Source of the DNA: Flavobacterium beibuense
GTDB taxonomy: Bacteria > Bacteroidota > Bacteroidia > Flavobacteriales > Flavobacteriaceae
DNA length: 64,000 bases
Assembly (NCBI RefSeq): GCF_004151245.1
Contig: NZ_JUIW01000014.1
Location: 1-64,000 of the forward strand
Direction of reading: 5' to 3'
Of the stretch, positions 10,685 to 19,652 are shown one piece after another. Each line of letters opens with the position of its first letter. The stretch's first letter is position 1. The translations under genes and the position numbers were made by a program. The notes below the pieces were generated by a model that was not told the origin of the DNA, searched no databases, and was given only the letters and a program-made list of their open reading frames with translations.

Positions 10685-10716
10685 GGCCGGTACATTTTTT
10701 ACCGGCCTTTTTTATT
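10685..10716 (+). terminator. Rho-independent terminator
   Basis: GGCCGGTA (10685-10692) pairs with TACCGGCC (10700-10707) and runs into a T tract. It ends the giant gene. Confidence 0.92.
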
Positions 10717-10726
10717 TTATTGAAGC

Positions 10727-10761
10727 TTTGAAACATGGCTTTGTAAAAAGTAATAATTTTG
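10727..10761 (+). promoter_or_regulatory. promoter of the Crp/Fnr gene
   Basis: TTTG at 10727-10730, a 23-bp spacer, then TAATTTTG at 10754-10761 match the Flavobacterium -33/-7 consensus. The box lies 18 bases before the ATG at 10780. An in-frame TTG at 10759 overlaps the box and so is unlikely to be the start codon. Confidence 0.6.
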
Positions 10762-10779
10762 TGTTTAAACAAAATTCTC

Positions 10780-11379
10780 ATGATCCCCGAAGATATCCTT
10801 CTTTCTTTCCCCGCTAGGTTCCTCAACTACAAAAAAGGAGATACAATATTTTCTAAGGGGAATTATCCGTCCTATTACTATCAGATACGATTGGGGGAGG
10901 TAAAAATGAATAACTACAATGAGGAAGGAAAAGAGTTTATCCAGAACATTTTTACTGCCGGGCAAAGTTTTGGTGAGCCTCCTTTGTTTATAGATGAGCC
11001 TTATCCTGCTAATGCGGTTGCACTTAGCAATGTTGAGCTTATTGCTTTAGGGAAAGACGATTTTCTTAAAATGCTTTACCAGCACCCTGAGGTTTCTATA
11101 GAAATAAACAGAAGCCTTGCAAGACGATTGTTCTATAAGGCAGTTATGGCTCCCGAAATATCTTCTCAGGATTCCAATAAGCGGTTAAAAACACTTTTTA
11201 ATTATCAAAAGGGCCACAGCAACGCTACTGATGGGCCTTTTACCTATATGGTACCCCTTACCAGGCAACAGATTGCCGATCTTACGGGATTGCGGGTTGA
11301 AACCGTTATAAGGGGCGTAAAGGAGCTTGAAAAGGAAGGTTACCTACTTATAAGACAGCGTAAGATATTTTTAAAGTAG
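10780..11379 (+). CDS. Crp/Fnr family transcriptional regulator
   Basis: The 199-residue protein has an N-terminal cyclic-nucleotide-binding-type beta-barrel (about 10-115, with GQSFGEPPLF) and a C-terminal winged helix (LTRQQIADLTGLRVETVIRGVKELE) that would bind DNA. I chose ATG 10780 (MIPEDILLS) because the alternative TTG lies within the promoter. There is no N-terminal cysteine cluster of the FNR iron-sulphur type. It is followed at once by a CRP-type palindrome and then by the flavohaemoglobin gene, so the natural inference is a nitric-oxide or nitrosative-stress regulator of DNR/HcpR kind that controls the next gene. The signal it senses cannot be read from the sequence. Confidence 0.88.
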   Translation: MIPEDILLSFPARFLNYKKGDTIFSKGNYPSYYYQIRLGEVKMNNYNEEGKEFIQNIFTAGQSFGEPPLFIDEPYPANAVALSNVELIALGKDDFLKMLYQHPEVSIEINRSLARRLFYKAVMAPEISSQDSNKRLKTLFNYQKGHSNATDGPFTYMVPLTRQQIADLTGLRVETVIRGVKELEKEGYLLIRQRKIFLK

Positions 11380-11380
11380 T

Positions 11381-11400
11381 CTTATGATTGAGGTCATAAG
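11381..11400 (+). promoter_or_regulatory. CRP-type operator upstream of the flavohaemoglobin gene
   Basis: CTTATGA (11381-11387), six bases, TCATAAG (11394-11400) form a perfect inverted repeat. The core TATGA-N6-TCATA has the spacing and layout of the CRP site TGTGA-N6-TCACA. Its centre lies about 30 bp before TAATTTTA (11421-11428), a 7-of-8 match to the -7 consensus, which would put the operator near -41 as for class II activators. The gene just upstream encodes a Crp/Fnr protein. Confidence 0.65.
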
Positions 11401-11420
11401 TCGGCATGTGTAAGGGAACT

Positions 11421-11428
11421 TAATTTTA
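11421..11428 (+). promoter_or_regulatory. probable activator-dependent -7 box of hmp
   Basis: TAATTTTA differs from TAnnTTTG only in the last base. No -33 element is visible, and the CRP-type operator occupies the region where an activator would sit. The leader to the ATG at 11520 would be about 85 bases. Confidence 0.4.
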
Positions 11429-11460
11429 CAAGCGAAAAGAAACTGCAGTATTTCTCTTCT

Positions 11461-11497
11461 CAGGTTTATGGATATAAACCTGCTGAAATCTTTTTTT
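11461..11497 (+). promoter_or_regulatory. 22-base hairpin plus T-run in the hmp leader
   Basis: CAGGTTTAT (11461-11469) pairs perfectly with ATAAACCTG (11474-11482) around GGAT, and seven Ts follow at 11491-11497 after an 8-base gap. It may be a second operator, an attenuator-like hairpin or an mRNA stabiliser; the gap makes a standard terminator less likely. Confidence 0.45.
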
Positions 11498-11519
11498 AAT
11501 CAATTAAGTAGTATACAAT

Positions 11520-12722
11520 ATGCTGACAGAAAAGCAAAAAGAAACAATTTTGGCAACCGTTCCTGTCTTAAGGGAAAATGGCGTTGTACTTACAAAACAC
11601 TTTTATAATAGGATGCTTAGAAATCATCCTGAACTGAAAAATATATTCAATCTGGGTAATCAAAATAATGAAAGGCAGCAAACCGCTCTGGCAATGGCTG
11701 TACTTGCTTATGCCGAAAATATTACAAATCCGGATGTGTTAATACCTGTTATAGATATGATAGGGCATAAGCATACAAGTCTGGATATAAAGCCTGAACA
11801 TTATTCAATAGTAGGAGAGAATCTTATAGCTGCAATTAGTGAGGTGTTACAGGAAGCAGCAACAAATGATATTATCGATGCCTGGACCATTGCTTACAAA
11901 CAGCTGGCCGACCTGATGATAGGTCACGAGAAAGGTTTGTACAATAAGAAATTTACAGAAGAAAACGGATGGGTTGGCTGGAAATCATTTATGATTAAGA
12001 AAAAAGTCCGCGAATCGGAAGAAATAACATCCTTTTATCTTTATCCGATAGAGGGTGAGGGAGTTCCTTTACATGTACCGGGACAATACCTAAGTATAAG
12101 ACTGTTTTTGCCTCAGCTTGGTTTACTACAACCAAGGCAATACAGTATATCGTGTGCCCCTAACGGTAAGTATTACCGAATCTCGGTAAAAAGGGAATTA
12201 GGGGGAGAACTTCATCCGGACGGAATGATTAGTAACAGACTACACCAAATGGAAGAAGGCGAGCTTGTAGAGCTAACCTCGCCCTCAGGTAATTTTGTAC
12301 TTAATACAAATGATAACGATAAGGTTTTTATTAGCGGAGGAGTAGGGCAAACGCCTTTATTGGCAATGCTGGAGAGCCTTACCAATACTTCATTAAATCA
12401 TAATTTGGTATGGATACATGGTTGCCGACATTCGGGAGTACATGCTTTTGAAGAAGCAGTTAAAAAAGTAGAAAATAATGTGGCCAATGTTTCGTCCCAT
12501 ATTTTTTACGAGGAAGCTGTAAATACATCCGCTGATTATTACACCGGCAGGGTAGACCTTTCTAAAATAAAAGGCTGGTTACCGGATGTGCAAACCGAAT
12601 ATTATATATGTGGTCCTGCAGGTTTTATAAAGGCACATTACAATTATTTAAAAGAATGTAATGTTCCCGTAGATAAGATCTTTTTTGAAGAGTTTGGCCC
12701 TCAGGTGTTGCAGCTAAACTAA
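11520..12722 (+). CDS. hmp: flavohaemoglobin (nitric oxide dioxygenase)
   Basis: The 400-residue protein has the full flavohaemoglobin layout: globin domain 1-140 with proximal His85 in the KHTSL context, Tyr29 in HFYN and Tyr95 in KPEHY; FAD domain about 150-260 with RQYSIS; NAD domain 265-400 with GGVGQTPLLAML and the C-terminal EEFGP. It oxidises nitric oxide to nitrate with oxygen and NAD(P)H in the cytoplasm, and length and motifs match E. coli Hmp. It lies behind a Crp/Fnr gene with a palindrome between them and ends at a strong bidirectional terminator. Nitric oxide defence fits the H-NOX/FIST operon 11 kb away. Confidence 0.96.
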   Translation: MLTEKQKETILATVPVLRENGVVLTKHFYNRMLRNHPELKNIFNLGNQNNERQQTALAMAVLAYAENITNPDVLIPVIDMIGHKHTSLDIKPEHYSIVGENLIAAISEVLQEAATNDIIDAWTIAYKQLADLMIGHEKGLYNKKFTEENGWVGWKSFMIKKKVRESEEITSFYLYPIEGEGVPLHVPGQYLSIRLFLPQLGLLQPRQYSISCAPNGKYYRISVKRELGGELHPDGMISNRLHQMEEGELVELTSPSGNFVLNTNDNDKVFISGGVGQTPLLAMLESLTNTSLNHNLVWIHGCRHSGVHAFEEAVKKVENNVANVSSHIFYEEAVNTSADYYTGRVDLSKIKGWLPDVQTEYYICGPAGFIKAHYNYLKECNVPVDKIFFEEFGPQVLQLN

Positions 12723-12736
12723 GTGTATATAAATAA

Positions 12737-12764
12737 AAAAACTCCGGCAGCTGCCGGAGTTTTA
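12737..12764. terminator. bidirectional terminator between hmp and the SusD gene
   Basis: ACTCCGGCAG pairs with CTGCCGGAGT (12741-12760) and is flanked by an A run on the left and Ts on the right, so it can end transcripts from both converging genes. Confidence 0.9.
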
Positions 12765-12785
12765 AGTACTGAAACATTAATCAAC

Positions 12786-14555
12786 TTAATAACCCAAATT
12801 TTGCGTAAGTTCATCAGTAACGTCCATTGCTTCCTGAGGGATAGGGAATACCCTTCTAAATGGCTCAGAAGCAGGTTTTGCTGTATAAGGAAGGTCAAAT
12901 TTGCCGAAACGTATCATTTGCGGCCTTCTCTTCATTTCCCAGTAAAGCTCAAATCCAATTTCTTTATATAAGATGTCAGCATCGATAGAAGGGATAGCTA
13001 TACCAGGAGCATTTCCGTAAAGTGCTTCTCTTGTTCTCGAAGTTCTAAGCATATTGATATCCATTAGGGCAGAACCGTTATTTCCTTTACGTAAATAAGC
13101 TTCAGCTCTCATAGTATAAATACCACCCAAACGGTATAACGGAATATCTACATTACTTGATCCGTTACCTTGTTCCGGATCGTACTCAAATTTGAAGATA
13201 CGTACACCACGGTTTATCTGATCCTGAGCAAATACTGCCTGTGTAGGATTATCAAAATCAAGTTCAGGAGTAAATACCATCGGAGTGGTAGCACTTTTTT
13301 CCATAAATAGTTGTGATACTTTAATTCTGCCGTCGCCAGTCATTTCAAAACCACCCGCCTGGGTAAGTTTTGGTCCGTACTGTTGTCCAACCAGAAGTCC
13401 GCTGTTAAAGTGGAACCAAGGCAGGTCGCTGCTTCCCGGTACCAGGTCAGATGCAGGTACGCTTACGTCGGTACCGTCATTCATAAACCATGTGCCGTCG
13501 CCATATTGGTATTTTCTTGAGAACCTAGGGTCTTCATGATTACCTTCCCAGCTTGCATAGAACTCAGGAGTAGTACATGAACCGTTAGTACCCCTGTTTG
13601 CAGGAGAAGGTCTCTGGTTACGGGCCACACACATATAGCCTAAGTCGTTATCACCATTACGGATGTTGTCTATTTTTTGTACTACAACAAAAATGTGTTC
13701 CTGACCACCAGAATTATTGATAGAGAAGTTATCAAAGAAGTTAGGGTTAAGGCTAAATTTACCAGAATCGATAATTAGCGAAGTGTAGTAAATTACCCTG
13801 TCCATATCGGTACCGTTTCCGTTTACAGAAGCCTCATTAAAGTTAAATGAAGAACTTGCGTTGTAACGATCTTTATAAACCGCACGGTTAAGGTACATAT
13901 CAGCAAGTAGGGCATAAGCAGCCTCTTTTGTAAAACGGCCTGTATGTGTTTGGTTATTTCCAAGTTCAGCTAAATCAGGGATAATAGCTTCTACATCCTC
14001 AATAAGCCCGTCAATAGCATAAGCAGCCTGAAGTATCTCTACTGGAGCGTTCTCATTAAGAGGGTCGCGGTAAGGAGCCTGTCCGTAAAGGTCAAGTGTA
14101 TAGTAAGTATAGAATGCAAGGAGCCCTTTAGCTTCGGCAAGAAACATTGCCTTATCTGGAAACTCATTTCCGCTTATGGTTTTTATGGCTGTAAGCGAAC
14201 GTGTAATACCATTTGTAAGTTTGTTCCAGTTATCTGTAATAACAGCACTGCTTGGAGTCCATGTAAACTCGTGCATTGTACGCCATTTACCACCATCACC
14301 CCAGTCACTACCACGTGTAGGAAGGATAGCTATATCAGAAGAATATTCCTGCATGGCAAATATACCTCCGTTATCTACAAAAGTTCCGTCTCCTAATCTG
14401 TCATATGCTGCTGCAAGGGCACCGTCTACGCTCGATGCGTCTTCACCAAGTACTTCGTCAAGCACTACCTCGTCTAAGTCGGTACAGCTGGCTAAAGTCA
14501 GGGCAGCAAGTGCTACTGCTATACTTTTTATCGTAAATATTTTGTTCTTTTTCAT
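12786..14555 (-). CDS. SusD/RagB-like outer-membrane nutrient-binding lipoprotein
   Basis: The 589-residue protein starts with a lipoprotein signal (LTLASC, lipid-modified Cys24) and continues as a SusD-type helical TPR-like fold (ITDNWNKLTNGITRS, FLAEAKGLLAFYTYYTLDLYGQAPYRD, RLGGIYTMRAEAYLRKG). SusD proteins form the surface lid that binds substrate for the SusC transporter. Its gene follows the SusC gene by 3 bases, as is normal for the pair. The substrate is unknown. The divergent neighbour is a phospholipase rather than a glycosidase, so a phospholipid or inositol-phosphate ligand is possible, but only by context. Confidence 0.93.
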   Translation of the reverse strand: MKKNKIFTIKSIAVALAALTLASCTDLDEVVLDEVLGEDASSVDGALAAAYDRLGDGTFVDNGGIFAMQEYSSDIAILPTRGSDWGDGGKWRTMHEFTWTPSSAVITDNWNKLTNGITRSLTAIKTISGNEFPDKAMFLAEAKGLLAFYTYYTLDLYGQAPYRDPLNENAPVEILQAAYAIDGLIEDVEAIIPDLAELGNNQTHTGRFTKEAAYALLADMYLNRAVYKDRYNASSSFNFNEASVNGNGTDMDRVIYYTSLIIDSGKFSLNPNFFDNFSINNSGGQEHIFVVVQKIDNIRNGDNDLGYMCVARNQRPSPANRGTNGSCTTPEFYASWEGNHEDPRFSRKYQYGDGTWFMNDGTDVSVPASDLVPGSSDLPWFHFNSGLLVGQQYGPKLTQAGGFEMTGDGRIKVSQLFMEKSATTPMVFTPELDFDNPTQAVFAQDQINRGVRIFKFEYDPEQGNGSSNVDIPLYRLGGIYTMRAEAYLRKGNNGSALMDINMLRTSRTREALYGNAPGIAIPSIDADILYKEIGFELYWEMKRRPQMIRFGKFDLPYTAKPASEPFRRVFPIPQEAMDVTDELTQNLGY

Positions 14556-14558
14556 TTT

Positions 14559-17500
14559 TTATAATTTTAGAGTTGCACCTAGAATGAATGTTCTTGCACT
14601 AGGGTAGCTTGAATAATCGATACCCAGTGATTGGTTACCTCCGCTTGATTTAGCGCTGTTAATTAGCGGATCATAACCACTATAGTCTGTTATTGTAAAT
14701 AGGTTTTGTCCTGTTACATACAGGTTAAGTCCCTGTAACCAGTTTAGGTTTTTAATTTTAAAGTTGTAACCTAAACGAGCTGTGTTTAATCTTAAGAAAT
14801 CTGATTTTTCAAGATATAGGGTAGACAGCTGTGGTGAATTTGCAGGGTTAGCACCTGAGTTATAATAATCTGTTGCAGTATTTCTGTCAGACGCAAGGTT
14901 ATTAATATTAAGAGCGTTTAGTCCTGTATTGTTTACAAGATATCCTCCTGACTGACCGATGATAGAGAATGAGAAATCAAAGTTTTTATAACTCATCTGG
15001 CTGTTAAAGCCATAAGTGAATTTAGGTAATGCACCTTCTATAATTACACGGTCGTCTCCTGTAATAGCACCGTCATCGTTTTGGTCTTTAAATATTTCGG
15101 CACCGTTTTCATCAAAACCTACATGCTCAATAAGGTAAAATGAACCTGCAGCATATCCGCTTTTGTAGATGTTTGCCAATACTCCTGACTGACCAGGACC
15201 TGAAATTGCACCTGAAAGGATTTCTGATACAGGAAGGTTTTTCACTTCGTTATCAAGTGTAGCCCCGTTAAAATCTACCGACCATTTAAAGTCGCTGTTG
15301 TCAATTATCTGAGAACCTAACATAAACTCAAAACCTTTGTTTACAATTTCTCCGTCTATATTTACCCAAATAGTATTGGTAGGGCTAAGTACCGGAGAAG
15401 GTATATTTAATATAGCATCGGTTGTAGTTTTGTTAAAGTAATCAAGTGTACCATATAGTTTACCGTTCCAAAGGCTAAAGTCGATACCTAAGTCAAACTG
15501 AGTAACTACTTCCCATTTAAGGTCAGGGTTTGGAGTTCTTGAAACAGATACACCATTAACAAGGCCAAGATCATCATACAGATAGTAACCATCTGCGCCG
15601 CTAAGTGCGTAACTAGCCTTTGTAATTTTATTTTGTACCTCCTGGTTACCGGTTTGTCCCCAGCTTGCTCTAAGCTTTAGGTTTTCTATTACTTTGTTTT
15701 CTTTAAGGAAACTTTCCTGAGAAATTACCCAACCTCCTGCAAATGAAGGGAAGTAACCGTATTTATTGTTTTCTCCAAAACGTGTAGAACCATCAGCCCT
15801 CATTGAAGCTGTAAAAAGATATTTTTTGTTGAAAGAATAGTTTACCCTTCCAAAGAAAGATTGTAACTCATTTTCCTGAGCGAAACCTTTAACTCCTGTC
15901 TGATAACCTGAAAATGCAGGATTGTCTGCCGGATCAACACCTATTTCCTGATCAGCTATACCGTCTATACTGAAGCTTGTTCCCGATCTTTCAAATTTCT
16001 GATAAGAGAAACCGCCAAGAACTTCTACTTTATGCTTATCGTTAAACCAGTTGTAGGTTAAATAATCTTCGATAAGTTGGCTTTTAGACTCCAGGTTACC
16101 CTGAATGTATTTACCAATAGGGTTAAGGTCGGTTACGTTAGGATAAATTGTAGTATTTCTTTCTGACATTGAACGGTCTATACCCACATTAAGTTTATAA
16201 TCTAAACCTTTTGCTAACCTAAGAGAAGCCTCAAAATTCCCTAATACTCTTATTGTACGTGTTTCGTCATTATAGATGCTTAAAAGGTAAGCAGGGTTAT
16301 AATGCGCGTTCATGTTGAAGTTTTGGTACTCACCGTTTTCATCAAATACCGGCTGAGTAGGGTTTGCCATAAGGGTGTGGATAATAAGCTGTCCGTTAGA
16401 ACCACCATCATCACTGGTTGGTACACCATTATCTACAGTTTCACTTGCAGTAAGGTTAGCGCTTAGGCGTAAACGTTTGTCAAAAAACGACTCGGCAGCA
16501 TTAATCCTACCAGAAGTACGCTTAAAGTTACTGTTGTTTACTATACCTTCCTGGTCCATCTGTCCAAGTGACACATAGTAGTTACCTGTATCGGTTTGTT
16601 TAGAGAAAGCCATTACGTTATTTGTAGTTACGGCATTTCTGTATATTACATCCTGCCAGTCGGTATCTCCACCGTGGTCAAAAGCAGGGTCTGTAAGTGC
16701 ATTTCTGTATTCGCTTGCAGAAAGTACATCAAGTTTTTTAGAGACTTTAGAGAAACCTAAGTAAGAGTCTACCGTAAAAGTAGCTTCACCTTTTTTACCT
16801 TTTTTAGTAGTGATTATAACCACACCATTAGATCCTCTTGCTCCATATATAGCCGCAGCAGATGCATCTTTAAGTACACTTATAGATTCGATATCACTTG
16901 TATTAAGGAAGTTAAGAGGGTTTTTAGCTCTTGAAGAACCAAAACCAACATCCTGTCCGGCAGGGCTTGCATCATCATTAGTTAGCGGCACACCGTCTAC
17001 AACAAATAGGGGAGTACTACCACTTCTTATTGAGCCTACACCACGGATGGTTACATCCATTGGAGCACCTGGCTCACCACTTGCCTGAACAACCCTTACA
17101 CCAGCAACCTTACCTTGTAATAGCTGATCTGCAGAAACGTTAACACCCTGCCTGAAATTGTCTTCCTCAAGTTGTGTTACCGATCCAGTAAGGTCGGCTT
17201 TAGTTTGCTTACCATAACCTACTACTACAACCTCGTCAAGCTCTGATGCGTTTGACTCCAGCTGTATGCTAAGGTTGTCACTGTCAACTAAAACACTTCT
17301 TGTTTTGTAACCTATAAATGATACTTCAAGGATTTTACCCTGAGCTACCATAATTTCGAAGTTACCGTCAAAATCAGTTGCTACTACATTGTTTGTGCCT
17401 GCTTCCATAACAGATGCACCGGGTAGAGGCATTCCGTTTTCATCCAATACTTTACCTTTTACGGTTTGCTGTATAGTTGAAATGTTTTTAACAGCAGCCT

Positions 17501-17828
17501 CTTTTTTAATAAGCACCAGTTTGTTACTAATGTTATATGTAAAATGAGCTTTTTGAGAAAGGTCTTTTAATACCGTTTCTATCGGGCCGTTTGTATAAGT
17601 AACCGTGTATAGGTTTTTATCTTCTATGATGCTTTCACCATAGCTAAACTTATAATTTGTTTTTTCGCTTAGTGTTGAAAAAATGTTTACCAGTGTTGCT
17701 TTTTCTGATTTAAAGCTTACTTTTGGTGAGTTTAGTACACTTTTAGCCTGCCCTCCTAAAAAGGAGAGTAGTGCAAACACTAAAAAGATTGTGTTTTTTA
17801 GTTTAAAAGAAGTAAATTTAGAATACAT
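14559..17828 (-). CDS. SusC/RagA-type TonB-dependent transporter with N-terminal signalling (STN) domain
   Basis: The 1089-residue protein has a signal peptide, an STN domain (about 37-100) that contacts a FecR anti-sigma factor, a carboxypeptidase-regulatory-like domain (about 122-200, VKGKVLDENGMPLPGA), a plug with the SusC signature (LDEVVVVGYGKQ near 197-208) and a C-terminal 22-strand barrel. The STN domain and the FecR/ECF genes just upstream indicate transport-coupled trans-envelope induction: substrate binding should release the sigma factor. It lies in one orientation with ECF, FecR and SusD. The imported compound is not evident from sequence. Confidence 0.95.
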   Translation of the reverse strand: MYSKFTSFKLKNTIFLVFALLSFLGGQAKSVLNSPKVSFKSEKATLVNIFSTLSEKTNYKFSYGESIIEDKNLYTVTYTNGPIETVLKDLSQKAHFTYNISNKLVLIKKEAAVKNISTIQQTVKGKVLDENGMPLPGASVMEAGTNNVVATDFDGNFEIMVAQGKILEVSFIGYKTRSVLVDSDNLSIQLESNASELDEVVVVGYGKQTKADLTGSVTQLEEDNFRQGVNVSADQLLQGKVAGVRVVQASGEPGAPMDVTIRGVGSIRSGSTPLFVVDGVPLTNDDASPAGQDVGFGSSRAKNPLNFLNTSDIESISVLKDASAAAIYGARGSNGVVIITTKKGKKGEATFTVDSYLGFSKVSKKLDVLSASEYRNALTDPAFDHGGDTDWQDVIYRNAVTTNNVMAFSKQTDTGNYYVSLGQMDQEGIVNNSNFKRTSGRINAAESFFDKRLRLSANLTASETVDNGVPTSDDGGSNGQLIIHTLMANPTQPVFDENGEYQNFNMNAHYNPAYLLSIYNDETRTIRVLGNFEASLRLAKGLDYKLNVGIDRSMSERNTTIYPNVTDLNPIGKYIQGNLESKSQLIEDYLTYNWFNDKHKVEVLGGFSYQKFERSGTSFSIDGIADQEIGVDPADNPAFSGYQTGVKGFAQENELQSFFGRVNYSFNKKYLFTASMRADGSTRFGENNKYGYFPSFAGGWVISQESFLKENKVIENLKLRASWGQTGNQEVQNKITKASYALSGADGYYLYDDLGLVNGVSVSRTPNPDLKWEVVTQFDLGIDFSLWNGKLYGTLDYFNKTTTDAILNIPSPVLSPTNTIWVNIDGEIVNKGFEFMLGSQIIDNSDFKWSVDFNGATLDNEVKNLPVSEILSGAISGPGQSGVLANIYKSGYAAGSFYLIEHVGFDENGAEIFKDQNDDGAITGDDRVIIEGALPKFTYGFNSQMSYKNFDFSFSIIGQSGGYLVNNTGLNALNINNLASDRNTATDYYNSGANPANSPQLSTLYLEKSDFLRLNTARLGYNFKIKNLNWLQGLNLYVTGQNLFTITDYSGYDPLINSAKSSGGNQSLGIDYSSYPSARTFILGATLKL

Positions 17829-17870
17829 GTTTTAAGTTATTGGTTTTTACGATGGCTTAATTTCTATAGA

Positions 17871-17902
17871 CCGTAGTTGTTCGCAGCAACTGCGGTTTTT
17901 TT
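17871..17902. terminator. hairpin with T-run between fecR and the SusC gene
   Basis: CCGTAGTTG (17871-17879) pairs with CAACTGCGG (17887-17895) with one mismatch, and a T7 run follows on the plus strand. In the minus-strand transcript the hairpin has no U tail, so there it may act as a processing or stability element between the regulatory and transporter genes. On the plus strand it would stop antisense transcription. Confidence 0.5.
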
Positions 17903-17903
17903 A

Positions 17904-18839
17904 TTATCGTTTCGCTGTTATTGTATTGTCATAGGCCTCAAATTTTTGATTTGTGATGTAGTTTATTTGTTCTAAGATGCTGTCTAAAGATGCTCTGTTT
18001 TTAATGTAAACCGTAAGTCTGGTATTTAATATTTCTTCATTTTTAAGCTCCAGTTTTACACCATATTTATATCGTAATACAGTAAATACCTCGTTCAGTT
18101 TTACATCATTAAGTTCAATATCCTCTTTGTACCAGTTAGCCAGTATGGTTTCGGTAACAGGTTGTTTAGTAAGTTTACTGTTGTTGTATATAGCTTCCTC
18201 ATTAGGCAGCAGGTCTATACTCTGTGCGCCCGATGATACATTTACCTTACCGGTTACTACGGTTACATTACAGTTTTCCCTGCATAATTTTATATGGAAA
18301 GAAGTACCAAGTACTTTGGTTTTGATATCGCCCGAAGTGATTATAAAGGGATGCTCAGGGTCTTTTGCAACTTTAAAGAAGGCGTTACCCTGTAATAGTG
18401 TTATAGCCCTTTCCTTTCCGGTAAAATGTGCCGGATAAGATAATTGTGAATTGGCCGCCAGAAATATGGTTGTACCATCTTCAAGTCTAAGGGAATCCAT
18501 TGCAGCAGTGGTTTGCAATGAAAGCATTTGCGGTTTTGTATCGTTTTTAATTATAAAAGTGACACCTATAGCTATTACAATAGCGGCAGCGGCAGCATAT
18601 TTGTAAAAATTAAGTTTTCTTACTTTTCTAACCGGATTTATAGACAGGCTTATAGTATTATAAATAGCATTTGAAACCTCTTCTTTATCTCCCATAGTCG
18701 CTTCATCCCAATTGTTGTTATTGGAATATTCATGCAGAACAAAACTTTCCAGCAATTGCTCTTCTTTTTCAGAGGCTTTTTTATCTGTACTTTTTTCGAT
18801 AAGATGTTCCAGATAATGTTTTACTTTTCTAATCATCAT
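17904..18839 (-). CDS. FecR family anti-sigma factor
   Basis: The 311-residue protein has a cytoplasmic N-terminal segment, one membrane helix (about 80-98, KYAAAAAIVIAIGVTFII) and a periplasmic FecR domain (LRLEDGTTIFLAANSQLSYP, ILTSGDIKTKVLGTSFHI-type core), with a C-terminal STN-contacting part (NDVKLNEVFTVLRYKYGVKL). It should hold the adjacent ECF sigma factor inactive until signalled by the SusC STN domain. It lies 64 bases after the sigma gene and 75 bases before the SusC gene. Confidence 0.93.
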   Translation of the reverse strand: MMIRKVKHYLEHLIEKSTDKKASEKEEQLLESFVLHEYSNNNNWDEATMGDKEEVSNAIYNTISLSINPVRKVRKLNFYKYAAAAAIVIAIGVTFIIKNDTKPQMLSLQTTAAMDSLRLEDGTTIFLAANSQLSYPAHFTGKERAITLLQGNAFFKVAKDPEHPFIITSGDIKTKVLGTSFHIKLCRENCNVTVVTGKVNVSSGAQSIDLLPNEEAIYNNSKLTKQPVTETILANWYKEDIELNDVKLNEVFTVLRYKYGVKLELKNEEILNTRLTVYIKNRASLDSILEQINYITNQKFEAYDNTITAKR

Positions 18840-18903
18840 AATGTAATTCGTCTATAAGTACCTTATGGGAGAAATAGTACTATTGCCGAGTATTACTATA
18901 CTG

Positions 18904-19434
18904 TTAAAGAAAAGTTAATAGAAAAAACAGCAGCATTACCGTATTAAAATCCATGTCTTTTATCTCAGCACGTAATTGTTTTAAGGCTGAGGTGATTTGA
19001 TTTTTTACAGTTTGTTTTGAAATATTTAATTGTGCGGCTATCTGGTCTATATCCATTTCCTGAATTTTATACATCATCAGGATTTCTTTTCTTTTTTCGG
19101 GAAGCTTGTCTAATAAGGAGTAAAGCTTATCTAGTAGTTCATCGTCAACAGAGCTGATATTCTCTATAAGGTAATTTTCAAATTTTTCTTCGGGTATGCT
19201 TTTGTCAAAGCGGTTATTGCGGTAGTATTTATAAACCTGATTTTTTACAGCCCTAAACAGATAGCTTTCTACAGATAGTATTTTGGTTTCATTTCTTCTT
19301 TCCCAAAAGTCGATAAAAACATCCTGCACAATGTTTTGTGCAAGTTCCCGGTCCTGTGTCATTTTAAAAGAAAAAACGTAGAGTTTTTCCCAATATCCGG
19401 TGTATATTTCTTCAAACTCAGTAGTACTTTTCAT
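18904..19434 (-). CDS. ECF RNA polymerase sigma factor (FecI-like, Bacteroidota type)
   Basis: The 176-residue protein shows sigma region 2 (LAQNIVQDVFIDFWERR) and region 4 (LLDKLPEKRKEILMMYKIQEMDIDQIAAQLNISKQTVKNQI). It is the first gene of the fecR-susC-susD unit and is regulated by FecR. The last residues are unusually hydrophobic (VMLLFFLLTFL), a tail also seen in Bacteroidota ECF factors. The likely target is the promoter of the SusC/SusD genes and perhaps the divergent phospholipase gene. Confidence 0.93.
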   Translation of the reverse strand: MKSTTEFEEIYTGYWEKLYVFSFKMTQDRELAQNIVQDVFIDFWERRNETKILSVESYLFRAVKNQVYKYYRNNRFDKSIPEEKFENYLIENISSVDDELLDKLYSLLDKLPEKRKEILMMYKIQEMDIDQIAAQLNISKQTVKNQITSALKQLRAEIKDMDFNTVMLLFFLLTFL

Positions 19435-19652
19435 TGGGTAAATAGAGGCGCTGTGTAAACCGCTAAATAAAAAAATGAAAATGCATTGTACTTTATTTGA
19501 AAGTTATATTTTAATTAATTTCTTAAGGAAAAGCATAATGATTTGTATCCGAGAGGTATTTTTTAATCTTTATTTGTTTTTGTTTAAATAACACGCGCTT
19601 AATATCTCTTTTATACTTTTCGCCTCAATACTTCACAATAATTTTTCCAACC

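Noticed and set aside
10617..10817. Plus-strand 66-codon frame across the giant gene end
   Set aside because: It spans the terminator at 10685-10716 and the promoter of the Crp/Fnr gene.
12723..12971. Short plus-strand frame after hmp
   Set aside because: It runs through the terminator and then antisense to the SusD gene.
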